IMG/VR virus record: IMGVR_UViG_3300033143_004249
Location: 1-39,106 of that record
DNA length: 39,106 bases
Strand: one strand, 5' to 3'
From: a virus
Shown here: in pieces, positions 1 through 8,379 of the stretch
Layout of the letters: each line of letters begins with the position of its first letter
How positions within the stretch are numbered: position 1 is the first letter of the stretch
Program-made: the position numbers and the translations under genes
Notes under the pieces: generated by a model
What the model saw: only the letters and a program-made list of their open reading frames with translations
The model's database searches: none
What the model was told of the DNA's origin: nothing

Positions 1-28
1 TATCACGACCTTGGGTTACGGAGAAGCC

Positions 29-54
29 CTTATACAAAGACGTAAAGGTATAAG
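29..54. other. Inverted repeat upstream of terminase
   Basis: CTTATAC (29-35) and GTATAAG (48-54) are perfect reverse complements separated by 12 nt. They lie just upstream of the small terminase gene, whose ribosome binding site is AGGAG around 65-69. There is no U-tract, so it does not look like an intrinsic terminator. It could be a leader hairpin or part of the packaging site. This is a sequence observation only; the function is open. Confidence 0.35.
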
Positions 55-75
55 AAAATCTTATAGGAGAAAACC

Positions 76-486
76 ATGACAGGAAAGCGAGGCCCCGTGT
101 CCAAGACAAAGGACCTGAAGAAGCTGTCCGGCAGCACTACTCCCCTGACCGACGCTGAAGACGGAGTGGTGTTCAAGCCCCTGGATGGAATGCCCATTGC
201 GCCACCCTGGATACAGGATGACCCGGCAGCCCTGGACTTTTGGAACAGGAACGTTCCGCATTTGATTCGCTATGGATTGCTCGGTGAGATGCACCTTGAT
301 TCCTTTGCCCACTTATCCATGATACACAGCGCACTTCTTGCCCACTACAAATTGAAGACCATGCCATCGGCTTCCCTCCTGGGAGCATACCAAACCTTGT
401 CCTCCGCCTTCGCCATGAACACAGCAGCCTGTGCCCGGATGAAGATGGCAGTTAAAGACAAGAAGAAGCCAAACACCTTCTCATGA
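76..486 (+). CDS. terS: Terminase small subunit, P27-like
   Basis: Predicted small terminase subunit, which recognises phage DNA and hands it to the large subunit for packaging. The 136-aa length fits the P27 family. The N-terminus is basic and has the family's typical opening (GxxxKTKDLKKLSG, then a proline-rich stretch with PPW and a DPAALDFWNR helix). The middle part resembles the 'gll...d.....l' helices of P27 proteins. It sits immediately before the large terminase gene and overlaps it by an ATGA junction at 483-486, so the two are probably translationally coupled. The assignment rests on the N-terminal pattern and on position; the protein is divergent in its C-terminal half. Confidence 0.82.
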   Translation: MTGKRGPVSKTKDLKKLSGSTTPLTDAEDGVVFKPLDGMPIAPPWIQDDPAALDFWNRNVPHLIRYGLLGEMHLDSFAHLSMIHSALLAHYKLKTMPSASLLGAYQTLSSAFAMNTAACARMKMAVKDKKKPNTFS

Positions 487-2153
487 CTACGCCTCGCAGA
501 AAGAACTATGTCCGTGTGGCCAAGCAGTATGCCCAAGAGGCACAGACAGCCGCGTGGGCGGGCAAGTGGACCAAGCTATCTTGTAAGCGATTCCTGGATG
601 ACCTCGAGCGGAAGGATTTAATCTTCGCGCCCCGGGAAGCCAATGAAGCCTGCCACTTCCTGGAGCTTCTCCCTCACGTGGAGGGCACCTGGACGAAACC
701 AACCATTGTTCTACACAAGTCGGACGTGTTCTTCCTGGTGAATCTATTCGGATTCCGGAAGAAGGATGGCACCCGACGCTTCACTACGGCCCTGAAAGCC
801 ATCGCCAGGAAGAACGCGAAGTCCACAATCGCTGCCGGCATAGCCCTTTATTGCCAAGTGAAGGAGCCCGAGGTCGGTCCACAAGTAGTAAGTGCAGCCA
901 CAACAGGCAGCCAAGCCCGCATAGTCTTCAACATTGCCAAGCGTATGGTGGAGAAGACACCGGACATACAAGAGCATTTCGGGATGAAACCGTACGCGAA
1001 CTCCATTGCCTCGTATGATAATGGCGGCAGCTTCAAGCCAATCAATGCGAAAGCCAGCACCCAGGATGGATTGAACCCGACCTGCGTAGTGCTGGACGAG
1101 ATCCATGCCCATAAAGATTCGGACCTGCTGAATGTACTTCGCTCCGCTGCCGGCGCCAGGCGCTCGCCGCTCTTTCTCTTCTGCACCACTGAGGGATATG
1201 AATCGCCCGGACCATGGCATGAGCTTCGCAGCTTCGCCAAGCAGGTTCTCGAGGGCATCATCAAAGCGGACCATTTCTTCTGTGTGTATTACGCCATTGA
1301 TGATGAGGACGATGAATTCGATGAGGCGTGCTGGATCAAGGCCAACCCATTGATGACCGTGAACCCGATTCTGCGTGAGGAGATAATGAAAGAGGCTATT
1401 GAGGCGCGGGCAATGCCGGGCAAGATGGCTGAGTTCCGCATCAAACGCTTGAATCGACAGAGCGCAACGGCCACAGGCTGGATCACATTCTCCTCCTGGA
1501 AGGCCTGCGCCACCGAAGTTGACCTGGATTGGTTGGCTCAGCACCCTTGTTATGGCGGTCTGGACATGGCGAGCGTGGGAGATCTTTGCTCATTCCGTTT
1601 GATTTGGTACATCGATGGCCACTATTACACATGGGGATTGCGCTGGATTCCAGAAGAAGCGGTGAAGTTACGCACTGAAAGAGGGACCGTGCCCTATGCT
1701 GCGTGGGTAGAATCTGGCCATGTGAGGCAAACACCCGGGAAAGTAATCGATCACGACACCATTGAGCAGGAGATCCTTGAGGCATGTGAGCGCTTCCAGG
1801 TGCAGGCTATTGGTTACGATCAATGGAATGCTTCCCAGGTGGTCGCCACCCTGGAGAAGGCCGGTGTCAAAATGAATGTCTTCGTCCAGGGACCGAAGAG
1901 CTATCATCCCGCCATGCAGGAATTCGAACGGGCCTATATCAGTGAGCGCTTTCACTATGGTGATGATCCGGTGCTTACCTGGTGCGCCTCGAACATTGTT
2001 GCCAGGCAGGATGTGAACCTTAACATGGCACCGGATAAAAAGAAGTCAGCAGATAAGATCGATGACATGGTCGCTTTGCTGGAAGCAGTAGGTACAGCCC
2101 TCGTCGAGCGCGGCGAGGGAACAACATACGATGGAGGATTAGATTTCTTATGA
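483..2153 (+). CDS. terL: Terminase large subunit
   Basis: Packaging motor ATPase and nuclease of the Terminase_1 (HK97/P27-partner) type, 556 aa. The variant Walker A is RKNAKST (residues 109-115), and the Walker B plus catalytic Glu is CVVLDEIHAH with D205 and E206. The ATPase coupling stretch LFLFCTTEGYE follows. The C-terminal RNase-H-like nuclease begins with GGLDMASVGDLCSF (first metal-binding Asp) and ends near KIDDMVALLEAV (last acidic residue). The length is normal and the ATG overlaps the terS stop. The next gene overlaps its stop by ATGA (2150-2153). The nuclease domain appears intact, so this should be a working terminase. Confidence 0.96.
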   Translation: MTTPRRKNYVRVAKQYAQEAQTAAWAGKWTKLSCKRFLDDLERKDLIFAPREANEACHFLELLPHVEGTWTKPTIVLHKSDVFFLVNLFGFRKKDGTRRFTTALKAIARKNAKSTIAAGIALYCQVKEPEVGPQVVSAATTGSQARIVFNIAKRMVEKTPDIQEHFGMKPYANSIASYDNGGSFKPINAKASTQDGLNPTCVVLDEIHAHKDSDLLNVLRSAAGARRSPLFLFCTTEGYESPGPWHELRSFAKQVLEGIIKADHFFCVYYAIDDEDDEFDEACWIKANPLMTVNPILREEIMKEAIEARAMPGKMAEFRIKRLNRQSATATGWITFSSWKACATEVDLDWLAQHPCYGGLDMASVGDLCSFRLIWYIDGHYYTWGLRWIPEEAVKLRTERGTVPYAAWVESGHVRQTPGKVIDHDTIEQEILEACERFQVQAIGYDQWNASQVVATLEKAGVKMNVFVQGPKSYHPAMQEFERAYISERFHYGDDPVLTWCASNIVARQDVNLNMAPDKKKSADKIDDMVALLEAVGTALVERGEGTTYDGGLDFL

Positions 2154-2434
2154 ACGACAACTACTTAACTTTATTTTTTCAACTGTGGGCCGGCTTCACA
2201 ATCGCCTGCTTCATCCTGATCCTGTTTTTGGCTGGTGGACGACCGACAAAAGAACGATTGCAATTTCTTACCGGGGTGATAGATTGTCGCGATGTAGTGA
2301 CATTTGGCGGCCTAGCCCTGATTGGATACGGCGCTCAACTGATCTTCGAGCCAGCGGCTTATATTATCATCGGCGCTGGACTTTTTTGGTTAGGAGTACG
2401 TCGCCTTGGGAATACTCAACCGCCTGGAGACTAG
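2150..2434 (+). CDS. Small membrane protein between terminase and portal
   Basis: 94-aa hydrophobic protein of unknown function. Three candidate membrane segments are visible, roughly residues 7-28, 48-66 and 68-86. A short polar loop with several charged residues lies between the first and second, and a basic C-terminal tail includes VRRLGN. It starts on an ATGA overlap with the terminase stop and its 3' end overlaps the portal start by 29 nt, so it belongs to the packaging operon. Small membrane proteins occur at this position in some siphoviruses, but I do not recognise a named family and assign no role. Confidence 0.7.
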   Translation: MNDNYLTLFFQLWAGFTIACFILILFLAGGRPTKERLQFLTGVIDCRDVVTFGGLALIGYGAQLIFEPAAYIIIGAGLFWLGVRRLGNTQPPGD

Positions 2435-3647
2435 AGCAACTTCACAGACTCTTGGTCATCCACGTGATCCTGTTCTTGCCAATTGGTTTGGCGGAGGTTC
2501 TAATACAGCCGCCGGCATGAACGTGACAGCGGAAACAGCTTCCCGAGCCTCAGCAGTTTATGCCTCAGCCAAAGTCCTATCCGAAGCCATTGCTTCCCTG
2601 CCCCTGGTTCTATACAAGCGCACTTCCGGTGGCGGCAAAGAGAAAGCAGTCGACCACCCTTTGTTCAACGTCTTAAAAACTCGGCCCAACCATTATCAAT
2701 CCAGTTTCGAATTCATAGAGCAGGGCGTCCTCAATATGTGCTACAGAGGCGCATCCTATTCGCATATCCTGGCCGATCCAAGGGGCCAGCGCCGCTTGAT
2801 GCAGCTCAATCCGGATAATGTTAGACCTACATTGTTACCCTCCGGCAAGCTCGCCTATGAATATGTATCGCCCCAAGGCGTTTCAAAGGTGCTTCTGCAG
2901 GAAGAAGTTCTCCGAGTCCCTTACCAAACAAAAGACGGGATCAACCCCTTATCAGTTATCGCAGCACAGCGCGAAGCCATTGGAGCTTCCCTTGCCGCAC
3001 AGGATTACAGCGCCCGCTTCTTCGGAAACGATGCCCGCCCCACTGGCGGTTACATGACCTGGGATGGTGGCGCTCGCTTCAAGGATGAAGAAGAGGCCAA
3101 GAAGTTTAGACAGAATTGGCAAGAGTATATGGCGGGAGCCAATAGACACAAGATCGCCGTCCTGAAGCCTGGCATGGCTTACCACGAGCTCGGCATGAGC
3201 AACGAAGACGCGCAGTTTCTTGAGACGCGTAAATTCCAGCGGAGCGAGATTGCTGGCTTCTTCCGGGTGCCGCCTCACATGATCGGTGATCTTGAACGCG
3301 CGACGTTCTCAAATATCGATGCACAAGCGACCGACTTCGTGGTTCACACGGTTGGTCCTTGGCTTGCACGTTGGGAGCCAGCCTTATCGCGCGACTTGCT
3401 GACGGAGCTTGAACAAGAAGACTATTTCTTCGAATTTATGGTGGATGGTTTACTTCGTGGTGATCCGCAGGCAAGGTCCGCCTACTATCAACGGGCAATC
3501 CTTACCGGGTGGATGAATCGGAACGAGGTTCGCGCCAAGGATAATCTACAAGAAGCAGAAGGCCTGGATGAATTCATCGTGCCTTCCAATATGCAAGCGG
3601 CAGAGATGCTAATGAATCAAGCTGGAGGTGAGCAGCATGGAGATTGA
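2406..3647 (+). CDS. Portal protein, HK97 family
   Basis: Dodecameric portal at the capsid vertex through which DNA is packaged, 413 aa, a normal size for the HK97/phage_portal family. The N-terminus MGILNRLE is typical. Family features include TAETASRASAVYASAKVLSEAIASLPL near residues 40-66 (key features: serial Ala/Ser helix then LPL), LQNGV-like LNPDNVRP, and the C-terminal core with EIAGFFRVPPHMIGD followed by an acidic helix. The start is TTG at 2406: GGAG at 2393-2396 lies 9 nt upstream and no ATG gives the expected N-terminus. It overlaps the preceding membrane protein gene, which suggests coupled translation. The stop overlaps the protease start. Confidence 0.95.
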   Translation: MGILNRLETRATSQTLGHPRDPVLANWFGGGSNTAAGMNVTAETASRASAVYASAKVLSEAIASLPLVLYKRTSGGGKEKAVDHPLFNVLKTRPNHYQSSFEFIEQGVLNMCYRGASYSHILADPRGQRRLMQLNPDNVRPTLLPSGKLAYEYVSPQGVSKVLLQEEVLRVPYQTKDGINPLSVIAAQREAIGASLAAQDYSARFFGNDARPTGGYMTWDGGARFKDEEEAKKFRQNWQEYMAGANRHKIAVLKPGMAYHELGMSNEDAQFLETRKFQRSEIAGFFRVPPHMIGDLERATFSNIDAQATDFVVHTVGPWLARWEPALSRDLLTELEQEDYFFEFMVDGLLRGDPQARSAYYQRAILTGWMNRNEVRAKDNLQEAEGLDEFIVPSNMQAAEMLMNQAGGEQHGD

Positions 3648-4224
3648 ACGGCGGGCCTTTGCCCTCGATGATATGAAAGTGGAAACGCGAGATGACGGCA
3701 CGAAGCGCATGATTGGACATGCCGCTGTCTTCAACATGCTTTCCGAAGACCTGGGTGGCTTCCGGGAACAGATAGCCCCGGGCGCTTTTGAAACCGCTTT
3801 GGAATCCGATGACGTGAGAGCGCTTTGGAATCACAATCCGGACCACGTGCTTGGCAGGAATATGTCGGGCACCTTACAGATGAAAGAAGATGAGCGGGGC
3901 CTGGCGATTGAAATTACACCGCCAGACACGCAAATGGCACGAGATCTTATGGTCTCGATGGAACGCGGCGACGTGTCGCACATGTCCTTTGGCTTCAGCG
4001 CTCGCCCTAATGGGCAGAACTGGGCCAAGGATGATGAGGGCAAGGTGATTCGCACCTTGACCAAACTCCGTCTATTTGATGTTTCACCGGTTACATTCCC
4101 GGCGTATCCACAAACAGACATTGCGTTGAGAGCAATGCAAACAGCATTGCCCGAGGCACCCGTTGATAATACATGGAAAATCAAATTAGCTCGCCGGCGT
4201 TTAGAGCTGGCAGCCATATCCTGA
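3637..4224 (+). CDS. Prohead protease, HK97 family (S78-like)
   Basis: Maturation protease that cleaves the capsid protein delta domain inside the prohead. 195 aa from ATG 3637. I prefer this start to GTG 3628 because GGAGG at 3624-3628 lies 8 nt upstream of 3637 and overlaps the GTG itself. Family motifs: IGHAAVFN near residues 27-33, LWNHNPDHVLGR with the catalytic His at 66, and DVSHMSFGF with the likely catalytic Ser at 117. The C-terminal region has the usual LRLFDVSPVTFPAY motif. It overlaps the portal stop by 11 nt and is followed by the capsid gene after 10 nt. No separate scaffold gene is seen, consistent with HK97-type assembly. Confidence 0.95.
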   Translation: MEIERRAFALDDMKVETRDDGTKRMIGHAAVFNMLSEDLGGFREQIAPGAFETALESDDVRALWNHNPDHVLGRNMSGTLQMKEDERGLAIEITPPDTQMARDLMVSMERGDVSHMSFGFSARPNGQNWAKDDEGKVIRTLTKLRLFDVSPVTFPAYPQTDIALRAMQTALPEAPVDNTWKIKLARRRLELAAIS

Positions 4225-4234
4225 GGAGGAAACG

Positions 4235-5464
4235 ATGAGTAAGAAATTAGTTAATCTACGAGAGGCGCGTAACAAGTCCGTTGTGGCTGCCCGCGCCATT
4301 CTGGATCTTGCAGAAGGTGAGAAGCGCGAGCTGACCGCTGACGAGCAGGGCCAGTGGGATGCACACATGGATGATCAGCAGAACAGCGCTGACTCAATCG
4401 GTCGCGAAGAGCGTGCTATTGCAGCAGAGCGCGACCTTGCTGGACAGCACTTTGAGTCCGAAGAGAACAACGACGAGAATCGCGGCAAAGCCCCGGTTCA
4501 CGTAACTGCCACCCCGGAATATCGTGCAGCGCACGAGAAATTCCTTCGCCTTGGCAAGGATCACCTCTCCGCTGACGAAGCACGCGCTTTGTCTGCTGGT
4601 GATGCTACCGAGGGTGGTTATCTGGTGATGCCACAACAGATGGTCTCTGGCCTGCTGAAGAATGTGGATGATGCAGTATACATTCGCCAGAAAGCTACTG
4701 TCCATCAGTTGCCACAGGCAGCTTCCCTGGGCGTGCCTACCCTGGACACCGACCCCTCCGATCCAATCTGGACCGCTGAGATTGCTACTGGCTCCGAGGA
4801 TTCAAGCATGGCTCTCGGTAAGCGTGAGCTTTCGCCTAACCCACTGGCTAAGCGCATCAAGATCAGCAACAAGCTTCTGCGGATGGTACCGGGTATTGAA
4901 GCCCTCGTCATGCAGCGCCTTGGTGTTAAGTTCGGTCGTGTGCAGGAAAGCGCATTTATGACTGGCTCCGGTGCTAACCAACCTCTGGGCTTATTCACTG
5001 CCAGCGATAACGGCATTCCAACAAGCCGGGATATGTCCACAGGCAATGCCGCAACCGCCTTCACATTTGACGGTTTGATCAATGCCAAGTATAACGAGAA
5101 GGAGCAGTACCAGAAGGTCGCTGAATGGCTCTTCCATCGTGATGCAGTGAAGATGCTCGCCAAGCTTAAAGATGGCGAGGGTCAGTATATCTGGGAAGCC
5201 AGCAAGAAGGTTGCTGATCCGGATATGCTCCTGGGACGTCCAGTCACCATGAGTGAATTCGTTCCAAACACCTTCACCTCCGGTCTGTATGTGGGTATCT
5301 TCGGAGACCTCAGCAAGTACTGGATCGCTGATGCAATGAACGTCCAGATTCAGCGCTTGGTTGAGCTATATGCAGAAGCAAATCAGACGGGCTTCATTGG
5401 CCGCCTGGAGTGCGATGGCATGCCTACAGTGGCAGAAGCATTCACCCGCGTAAAACTGGGTTAA
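4235..5464 (+). CDS. Major capsid protein, HK97 fold
   Basis: Major head protein, 409 aa. The first ~100 residues are charged and helix-rich (LREARNKSVVAARAILDLAEG and following) and act as the scaffold-like delta domain of HK97-type capsids. The HK97 fold begins near TPEYRAAHEKF and includes GDATEGGYLVMPQQM, RQKATVHQLP, KRELSPNPLAKRIKISNKLLR and a late ADAMNVQIQRLVELYAEANQTGFIGRLECDG block (given here only for its key residues). A strong GAGGAGG precedes the ATG. Cleavage after the delta domain by the upstream protease is inferred from family knowledge. Gene order protease-capsid is canonical. Confidence 0.96.
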   Translation: MSKKLVNLREARNKSVVAARAILDLAEGEKRELTADEQGQWDAHMDDQQNSADSIGREERAIAAERDLAGQHFESEENNDENRGKAPVHVTATPEYRAAHEKFLRLGKDHLSADEARALSAGDATEGGYLVMPQQMVSGLLKNVDDAVYIRQKATVHQLPQAASLGVPTLDTDPSDPIWTAEIATGSEDSSMALGKRELSPNPLAKRIKISNKLLRMVPGIEALVMQRLGVKFGRVQESAFMTGSGANQPLGLFTASDNGIPTSRDMSTGNAATAFTFDGLINAKYNEKEQYQKVAEWLFHRDAVKMLAKLKDGEGQYIWEASKKVADPDMLLGRPVTMSEFVPNTFTSGLYVGIFGDLSKYWIADAMNVQIQRLVELYAEANQTGFIGRLECDGMPTVAEAFTRVKLG

Positions 5465-5498
5465 GTCTAAAAATAAATACCTGAGGAGGTAGAAGAAG

Positions 5499-5912
5499 AT
5501 GCGAGATCTACACCATGATGTACTATACACGTTAGCGGAGCCGCCACAGGCGGCAGTGACTAACAACACACCTTTCGTCAGTACGATTCTTGACACTGCG
5601 AACTTTGCAATCAATGAGTTCGTCCTGCTGATTGGCTCACTGTCCGATGCCGATGCGACCTTTGTCGTATTGATGGAAGACGGCGATGAATCCAATCTCT
5701 CTGATAATGCCGCAGTGGTAGATTCACAGCTGATTGGAACAGAAGCACTGGCAACTCCGTTGTTCAGTGACGATGACAGCACCAAGAAATTGGGCTACCG
5801 TGGCGCCAAGCGCTACATTCGCGTGACCATCACGCCTTCAGCCAATACCGGCGATATCTACTTCGCCGCTACATGGGCACAGGCCGGCGCGCGTAAAGCA
5901 CCACAGGCGTAA
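5499..5912 (+). CDS. Probable virion (head) structural protein
   Basis: 137-aa protein right after the capsid gene. The layout is familiar from many phage structural proteins: MRDLHHDVLYTLAEPP at the start, then VTNNTPFVSTILD, a beta-rich IGSLSDADATFVVLMEDGD stretch, and the C-terminal GYRGAKRYIRVTITPSANTG motif. It is probably a small beta-sandwich decoration or head-completion protein, but the exact job is not proven. RBS is GAGGAGG around 5482-5488. No membrane or catalytic motif is seen. Downstream genes are spaced a few nt apart, as expected for a head operon. Confidence 0.72.
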   Translation: MRDLHHDVLYTLAEPPQAAVTNNTPFVSTILDTANFAINEFVLLIGSLSDADATFVVLMEDGDESNLSDNAAVVDSQLIGTEALATPLFSDDDSTKKLGYRGAKRYIRVTITPSANTGDIYFAATWAQAGARKAPQA

Positions 5913-5924
5913 GGGGGGTTAGCA

Positions 5925-6641
5925 ATGGCTGATCCTACTTACGGACCGAAGGTCTACCACAAGCAGGGGGGTGACGAGCAAGTCGTCGCCTCCGGTGGTA
6001 AAGTCACCGTTGAATCTGGTGGCGAGATCGATGTTGAATCCGGCGGCGCACTCAAGCTCGCTGGGACTGCGGTAACATCGACGGCTGCAGAGCTGAATAT
6101 CCTGGACGGGGCAACAGTAACACCTGCCGAACTAAACGTCCTTGATGGGCAGGTTCTGGCTGAAGAAGCCGGCGAGGGTATCACAGGTGGAACGGATACA
6201 ATCTACGCTTCTTCTGTTACCAAGATCGGCGGGATAATTAAGACGAGTATCTTGCTGGATCTGGATGGTCTCTCATCCTCTACCACTGACCTGGATATTA
6301 TTGGTCAGGGTGCGGAGGTTGCTCACCTGGGTCAAATCACAGAGGCGCAGAACGGAACCATTCTAACAGGTCGAGTGACCTGCCTGGAAGTTCCAGTTGG
6401 CGGTGTCGATGATATTGACCTCTATGCTGCGACTGAAGATACAGGCGTGTTCGATGGGGATATTGCTTCCCTGACTGAAACCGCGCTAGTAACTTCCGGC
6501 GCTGCCTGGACACTAGGACTTGTCCGAGTGCTTTCGGCGATGCCTGTTGCTGATGCGTTCCTATACCTCACCGGCGGCGACGCTGGTACGGCTGCGGAAT
6601 ACTCGGCTGGCAAGTTCTTGATTGAGCTTGAAGGGTATTAA
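5925..6641 (+). CDS. Probable head fibre / decoration protein
   Basis: 238-aa protein rich in Gly, Thr, Ser and Asp with low-complexity beta repeats. Residues ~18-50 hold repeated VxSGGxxxVESGG units. Residues ~51-76 hold two copies of a T-x-x-ELN[IV]LDG unit (TAAELNILDG, TPAELNVLDG), a motif known from phage fibre and head-fibre proteins. The C-terminal half is beta-rich with alternating hydrophobic residues. It lies between capsid-adjacent structural genes, well before the tail genes, so a role on the head surface is more likely than in the tail. The function is inferred from motif and position. Confidence 0.65.
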   Translation: MADPTYGPKVYHKQGGDEQVVASGGKVTVESGGEIDVESGGALKLAGTAVTSTAAELNILDGATVTPAELNVLDGQVLAEEAGEGITGGTDTIYASSVTKIGGIIKTSILLDLDGLSSSTTDLDIIGQGAEVAHLGQITEAQNGTILTGRVTCLEVPVGGVDDIDLYAATEDTGVFDGDIASLTETALVTSGAAWTLGLVRVLSAMPVADAFLYLTGGDAGTAAEYSAGKFLIELEGY

Positions 6642-6644
6642 CCG

Positions 6645-7016
6645 ATGAGCTACATTCAGAAGTACGAGGTTGTTCTTGTGACCGCGGCTGATGGGACGGC
6701 GGAGGGGTTTACCCCCGTCGTCTGTGGCTTCATTGAGCACATCCACTACACCAAGGTCGACTTTGCTGCGGGTGTGGACATTTCAATTGTAGGTGAAGAT
6801 GCTGACGAGGCCTACTGGGTAGAAGCAGATGTCAATGCTTCTACCAGTAAATCACCCCGCCATCCAACGCATGATGTCGCGGGTGCTGTATTGAAGTATG
6901 CGCCTGCAGGGGCAAATGTTGAATCTAGCATTCCAATCTGCAGAGAACGAATTAAAGTATCCGTCGCCCAGGGTGGTGACACCAAGACCGGTACTTTTGA
7001 AATCTACATAAGTTAA
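6645..7016 (+). CDS. Hypothetical structural-region protein
   Basis: 123 aa, beta-rich, acidic, without a motif I recognise. It starts 3 nt after the preceding fibre-like gene and is followed after 11 nt by a small gene with a good RBS. The sequence has alternating hydrophobic strands (KYEVVLVTAADG, VDISIVGEDADEAYW, RIKVSVAQGG) like a small jelly-roll or beta-sandwich virion protein. Position in the head block suggests a virion or head-completion component. This is an inference from context only. Confidence 0.6.
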   Translation: MSYIQKYEVVLVTAADGTAEGFTPVVCGFIEHIHYTKVDFAAGVDISIVGEDADEAYWVEADVNASTSKSPRHPTHDVAGAVLKYAPAGANVESSIPICRERIKVSVAQGGDTKTGTFEIYIS

Positions 7017-7027
7017 CGGAGGCCTAT

Positions 7028-7324
7028 ATGGGCAGAAAAATCAAAATGCAGACAAACGCTTGTGGTCCACATGGGAACTTCCGTGTGAATGAGGTCTTTG
7101 CCGTGCCGGAAGTTATCTCAACCGACATTGCGGACGAATTTGTCGAGGGCGGCTATGCTATTGAAGTTGGCACTCTGGATCCAGTAGATGAAGAGCAAAA
7201 GGACCCTGAAAAGGTGCTGACTAATGCTGAACTTGTGTCAGCGCTGGAAGCGAAGGGAATCGAGGTTCCTGCACGGGCCAACAAGACCGAGCTTCAGGCG
7301 CTTTTGGATCAGGCTGAAGATTAA
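7028..7324 (+). CDS. Small protein with HeH/LEM-like C-terminus
   Basis: 98 aa. The N-terminal part (residues ~1-55) is a small beta-like region with a basic start (MGRKIKM). The C-terminal ~35 residues (LTNAELVSALEAKGIEVPA and KTELQALLDQ) have the helix-extended loop-helix pattern of HeH/LEM/SAP-type domains, often seen in small phage head-neck proteins. It sits directly before the head-tail adaptor gene (2-nt gap), with AGG-type RBS (GGAGG at 7018-7022). It may be a head-completion or DNA-contact protein. The domain call is by eye. Confidence 0.6.
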   Translation: MGRKIKMQTNACGPHGNFRVNEVFAVPEVISTDIADEFVEGGYAIEVGTLDPVDEEQKDPEKVLTNAELVSALEAKGIEVPARANKTELQALLDQAED

Positions 7325-7326
7325 CC

Positions 7327-7902
7327 ATGATCGTAATCACCGCACCCGCATCGGAGCCGGTAACCAAGGCGGAAGTCAAAGCGCAAATTGGCATCCTCGC
7401 CTCGGATACGGCCCAGGACAACCTCATTGATCGCAGGATCGCTGAGGCGCGGGCGTGGTGTGAGCAATATACAAGGCGAAGTTTCATCACACAAACTTTG
7501 GAACTTCGCCTTGATGCTTTCCCATTACAGATTGAACTGCCTTCGCCTCCGGTGAGCGCCGTGGTCTCAGTCAAGTATATTGACAACAATGGCGATGAGC
7601 AGACCGTGGATTCGGGGAATTATGTGCTTGACACGTACCCCACCACGCCATTAGTCCGTCCAACCTATGCCCTAGTATGGCCGGTATCGCGAAACGAGCC
7701 CCACGCGGTGCGTGTGCGCTATACAGCAGGGTACGGCGACACCGATGCGGTACCGAAATTGATTGAAGAGGCCATTATGCTTCTGGTGGGCCATTGGATG
7801 AACTTTCAGCCACAAGCTGAGAATGGAATCACCGCTTCCCGGGTGCCTTTTGCTATTCGAGACATCCTGGACACTTTCAAAGTTGAGCGGTTCCATATAT
7901 GA
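7327..7902 (+). CDS. Head-tail connector / adaptor, gp6-like
   Basis: 191 aa. Matches the layout of the phage gp6-like / phiE125 gp8 connector family: TKAEVKAQIGI at residues ~14-24, LIDRRIAEARAWCEQYTRRSF with the paired helices that form the ring, a beta-rich centre containing LPSPPVSAVVSVKYIDNNG (key residues only) and YTAGYGD followed by PKLIEEAIMLLVGHWM. The ring would bind below the portal and close the head. The ATG lies 2 nt after the previous stop and the gene overlaps the next by ATGA at 7899-7902. Length is typical for the family. Confidence 0.88.
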   Translation: MIVITAPASEPVTKAEVKAQIGILASDTAQDNLIDRRIAEARAWCEQYTRRSFITQTLELRLDAFPLQIELPSPPVSAVVSVKYIDNNGDEQTVDSGNYVLDTYPTTPLVRPTYALVWPVSRNEPHAVRVRYTAGYGDTDAVPKLIEEAIMLLVGHWMNFQPQAENGITASRVPFAIRDILDTFKVERFHI

Positions 7903-8366
7903 GCCACGCTCGCCAGGTGATCCGGGAGAAGGCAGCCTTATTGTTGGCAACCACGCCAACTACCTGGGTCAGCGTGCTTGAAACCCGCGTCCCAACAAAG
8001 CGGCAGGTTTATCCGTATCTAATGGTCTACTCGGACGGAGAAGCCGTGGACAACCTCACGGAGGATGATCCAACAGTTCTCCAGAGAGATATGAATATTG
8101 TAATTGTCGGGATGCTGCGTATGCCTGGCGGACATGAAACGATAACAATTGAAGATAAGCTGGATGCAGTTGCCGCGGAGATTGAAACGAAGCTAGACTT
8201 CGCTGCCTTGCAGGCAGTGGTGCCCAAGCTTCACGGTCTATTTTTGAACAGCACGGAAATGAGCGTAGTAGTTACGCCCGACGAACAAATTGATCACGCA
8301 GAAATAATTCAAGTATGGACAGCACGTTATTATACGTTAGATGGCGCGCCCGAAGTGCTAATCTAG
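7899..8366 (+). CDS. Probable tail terminator / head-tail joining protein
   Basis: 155 aa. Sequence similarity is not obvious by eye. The position, between the adaptor and the tail-tube protein, the size, and the alternating alpha/beta pattern (N-terminal helix, YPYLMVYSDGE strand, IEDKLDAVAAEIETKL helix, late strand VWTARYYT) match a lambda gpU / DUF3168-type tail terminator. It would cap the tail tube and join tail to head. ATG overlaps the previous stop (ATGA) and the tube gene follows with a strong AGGAGG. The alternative is a head-closure protein; no other gene here obviously fills that role. Confidence 0.6.
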   Translation: MSHARQVIREKAALLLATTPTTWVSVLETRVPTKRQVYPYLMVYSDGEAVDNLTEDDPTVLQRDMNIVIVGMLRMPGGHETITIEDKLDAVAAEIETKLDFAALQAVVPKLHGLFLNSTEMSVVVTPDEQIDHAEIIQVWTARYYTLDGAPEVLI

Positions 8367-8379
8367 GAGGTATGGAAAA

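Noticed and set aside
744-1544. Long minus-strand open frame (266 codons) opposite the terminase
   Set aside because: No RBS, no recognisable domain, and it lies antisense to an unmistakable terminase gene; its openness follows from the codon use of the other strand.
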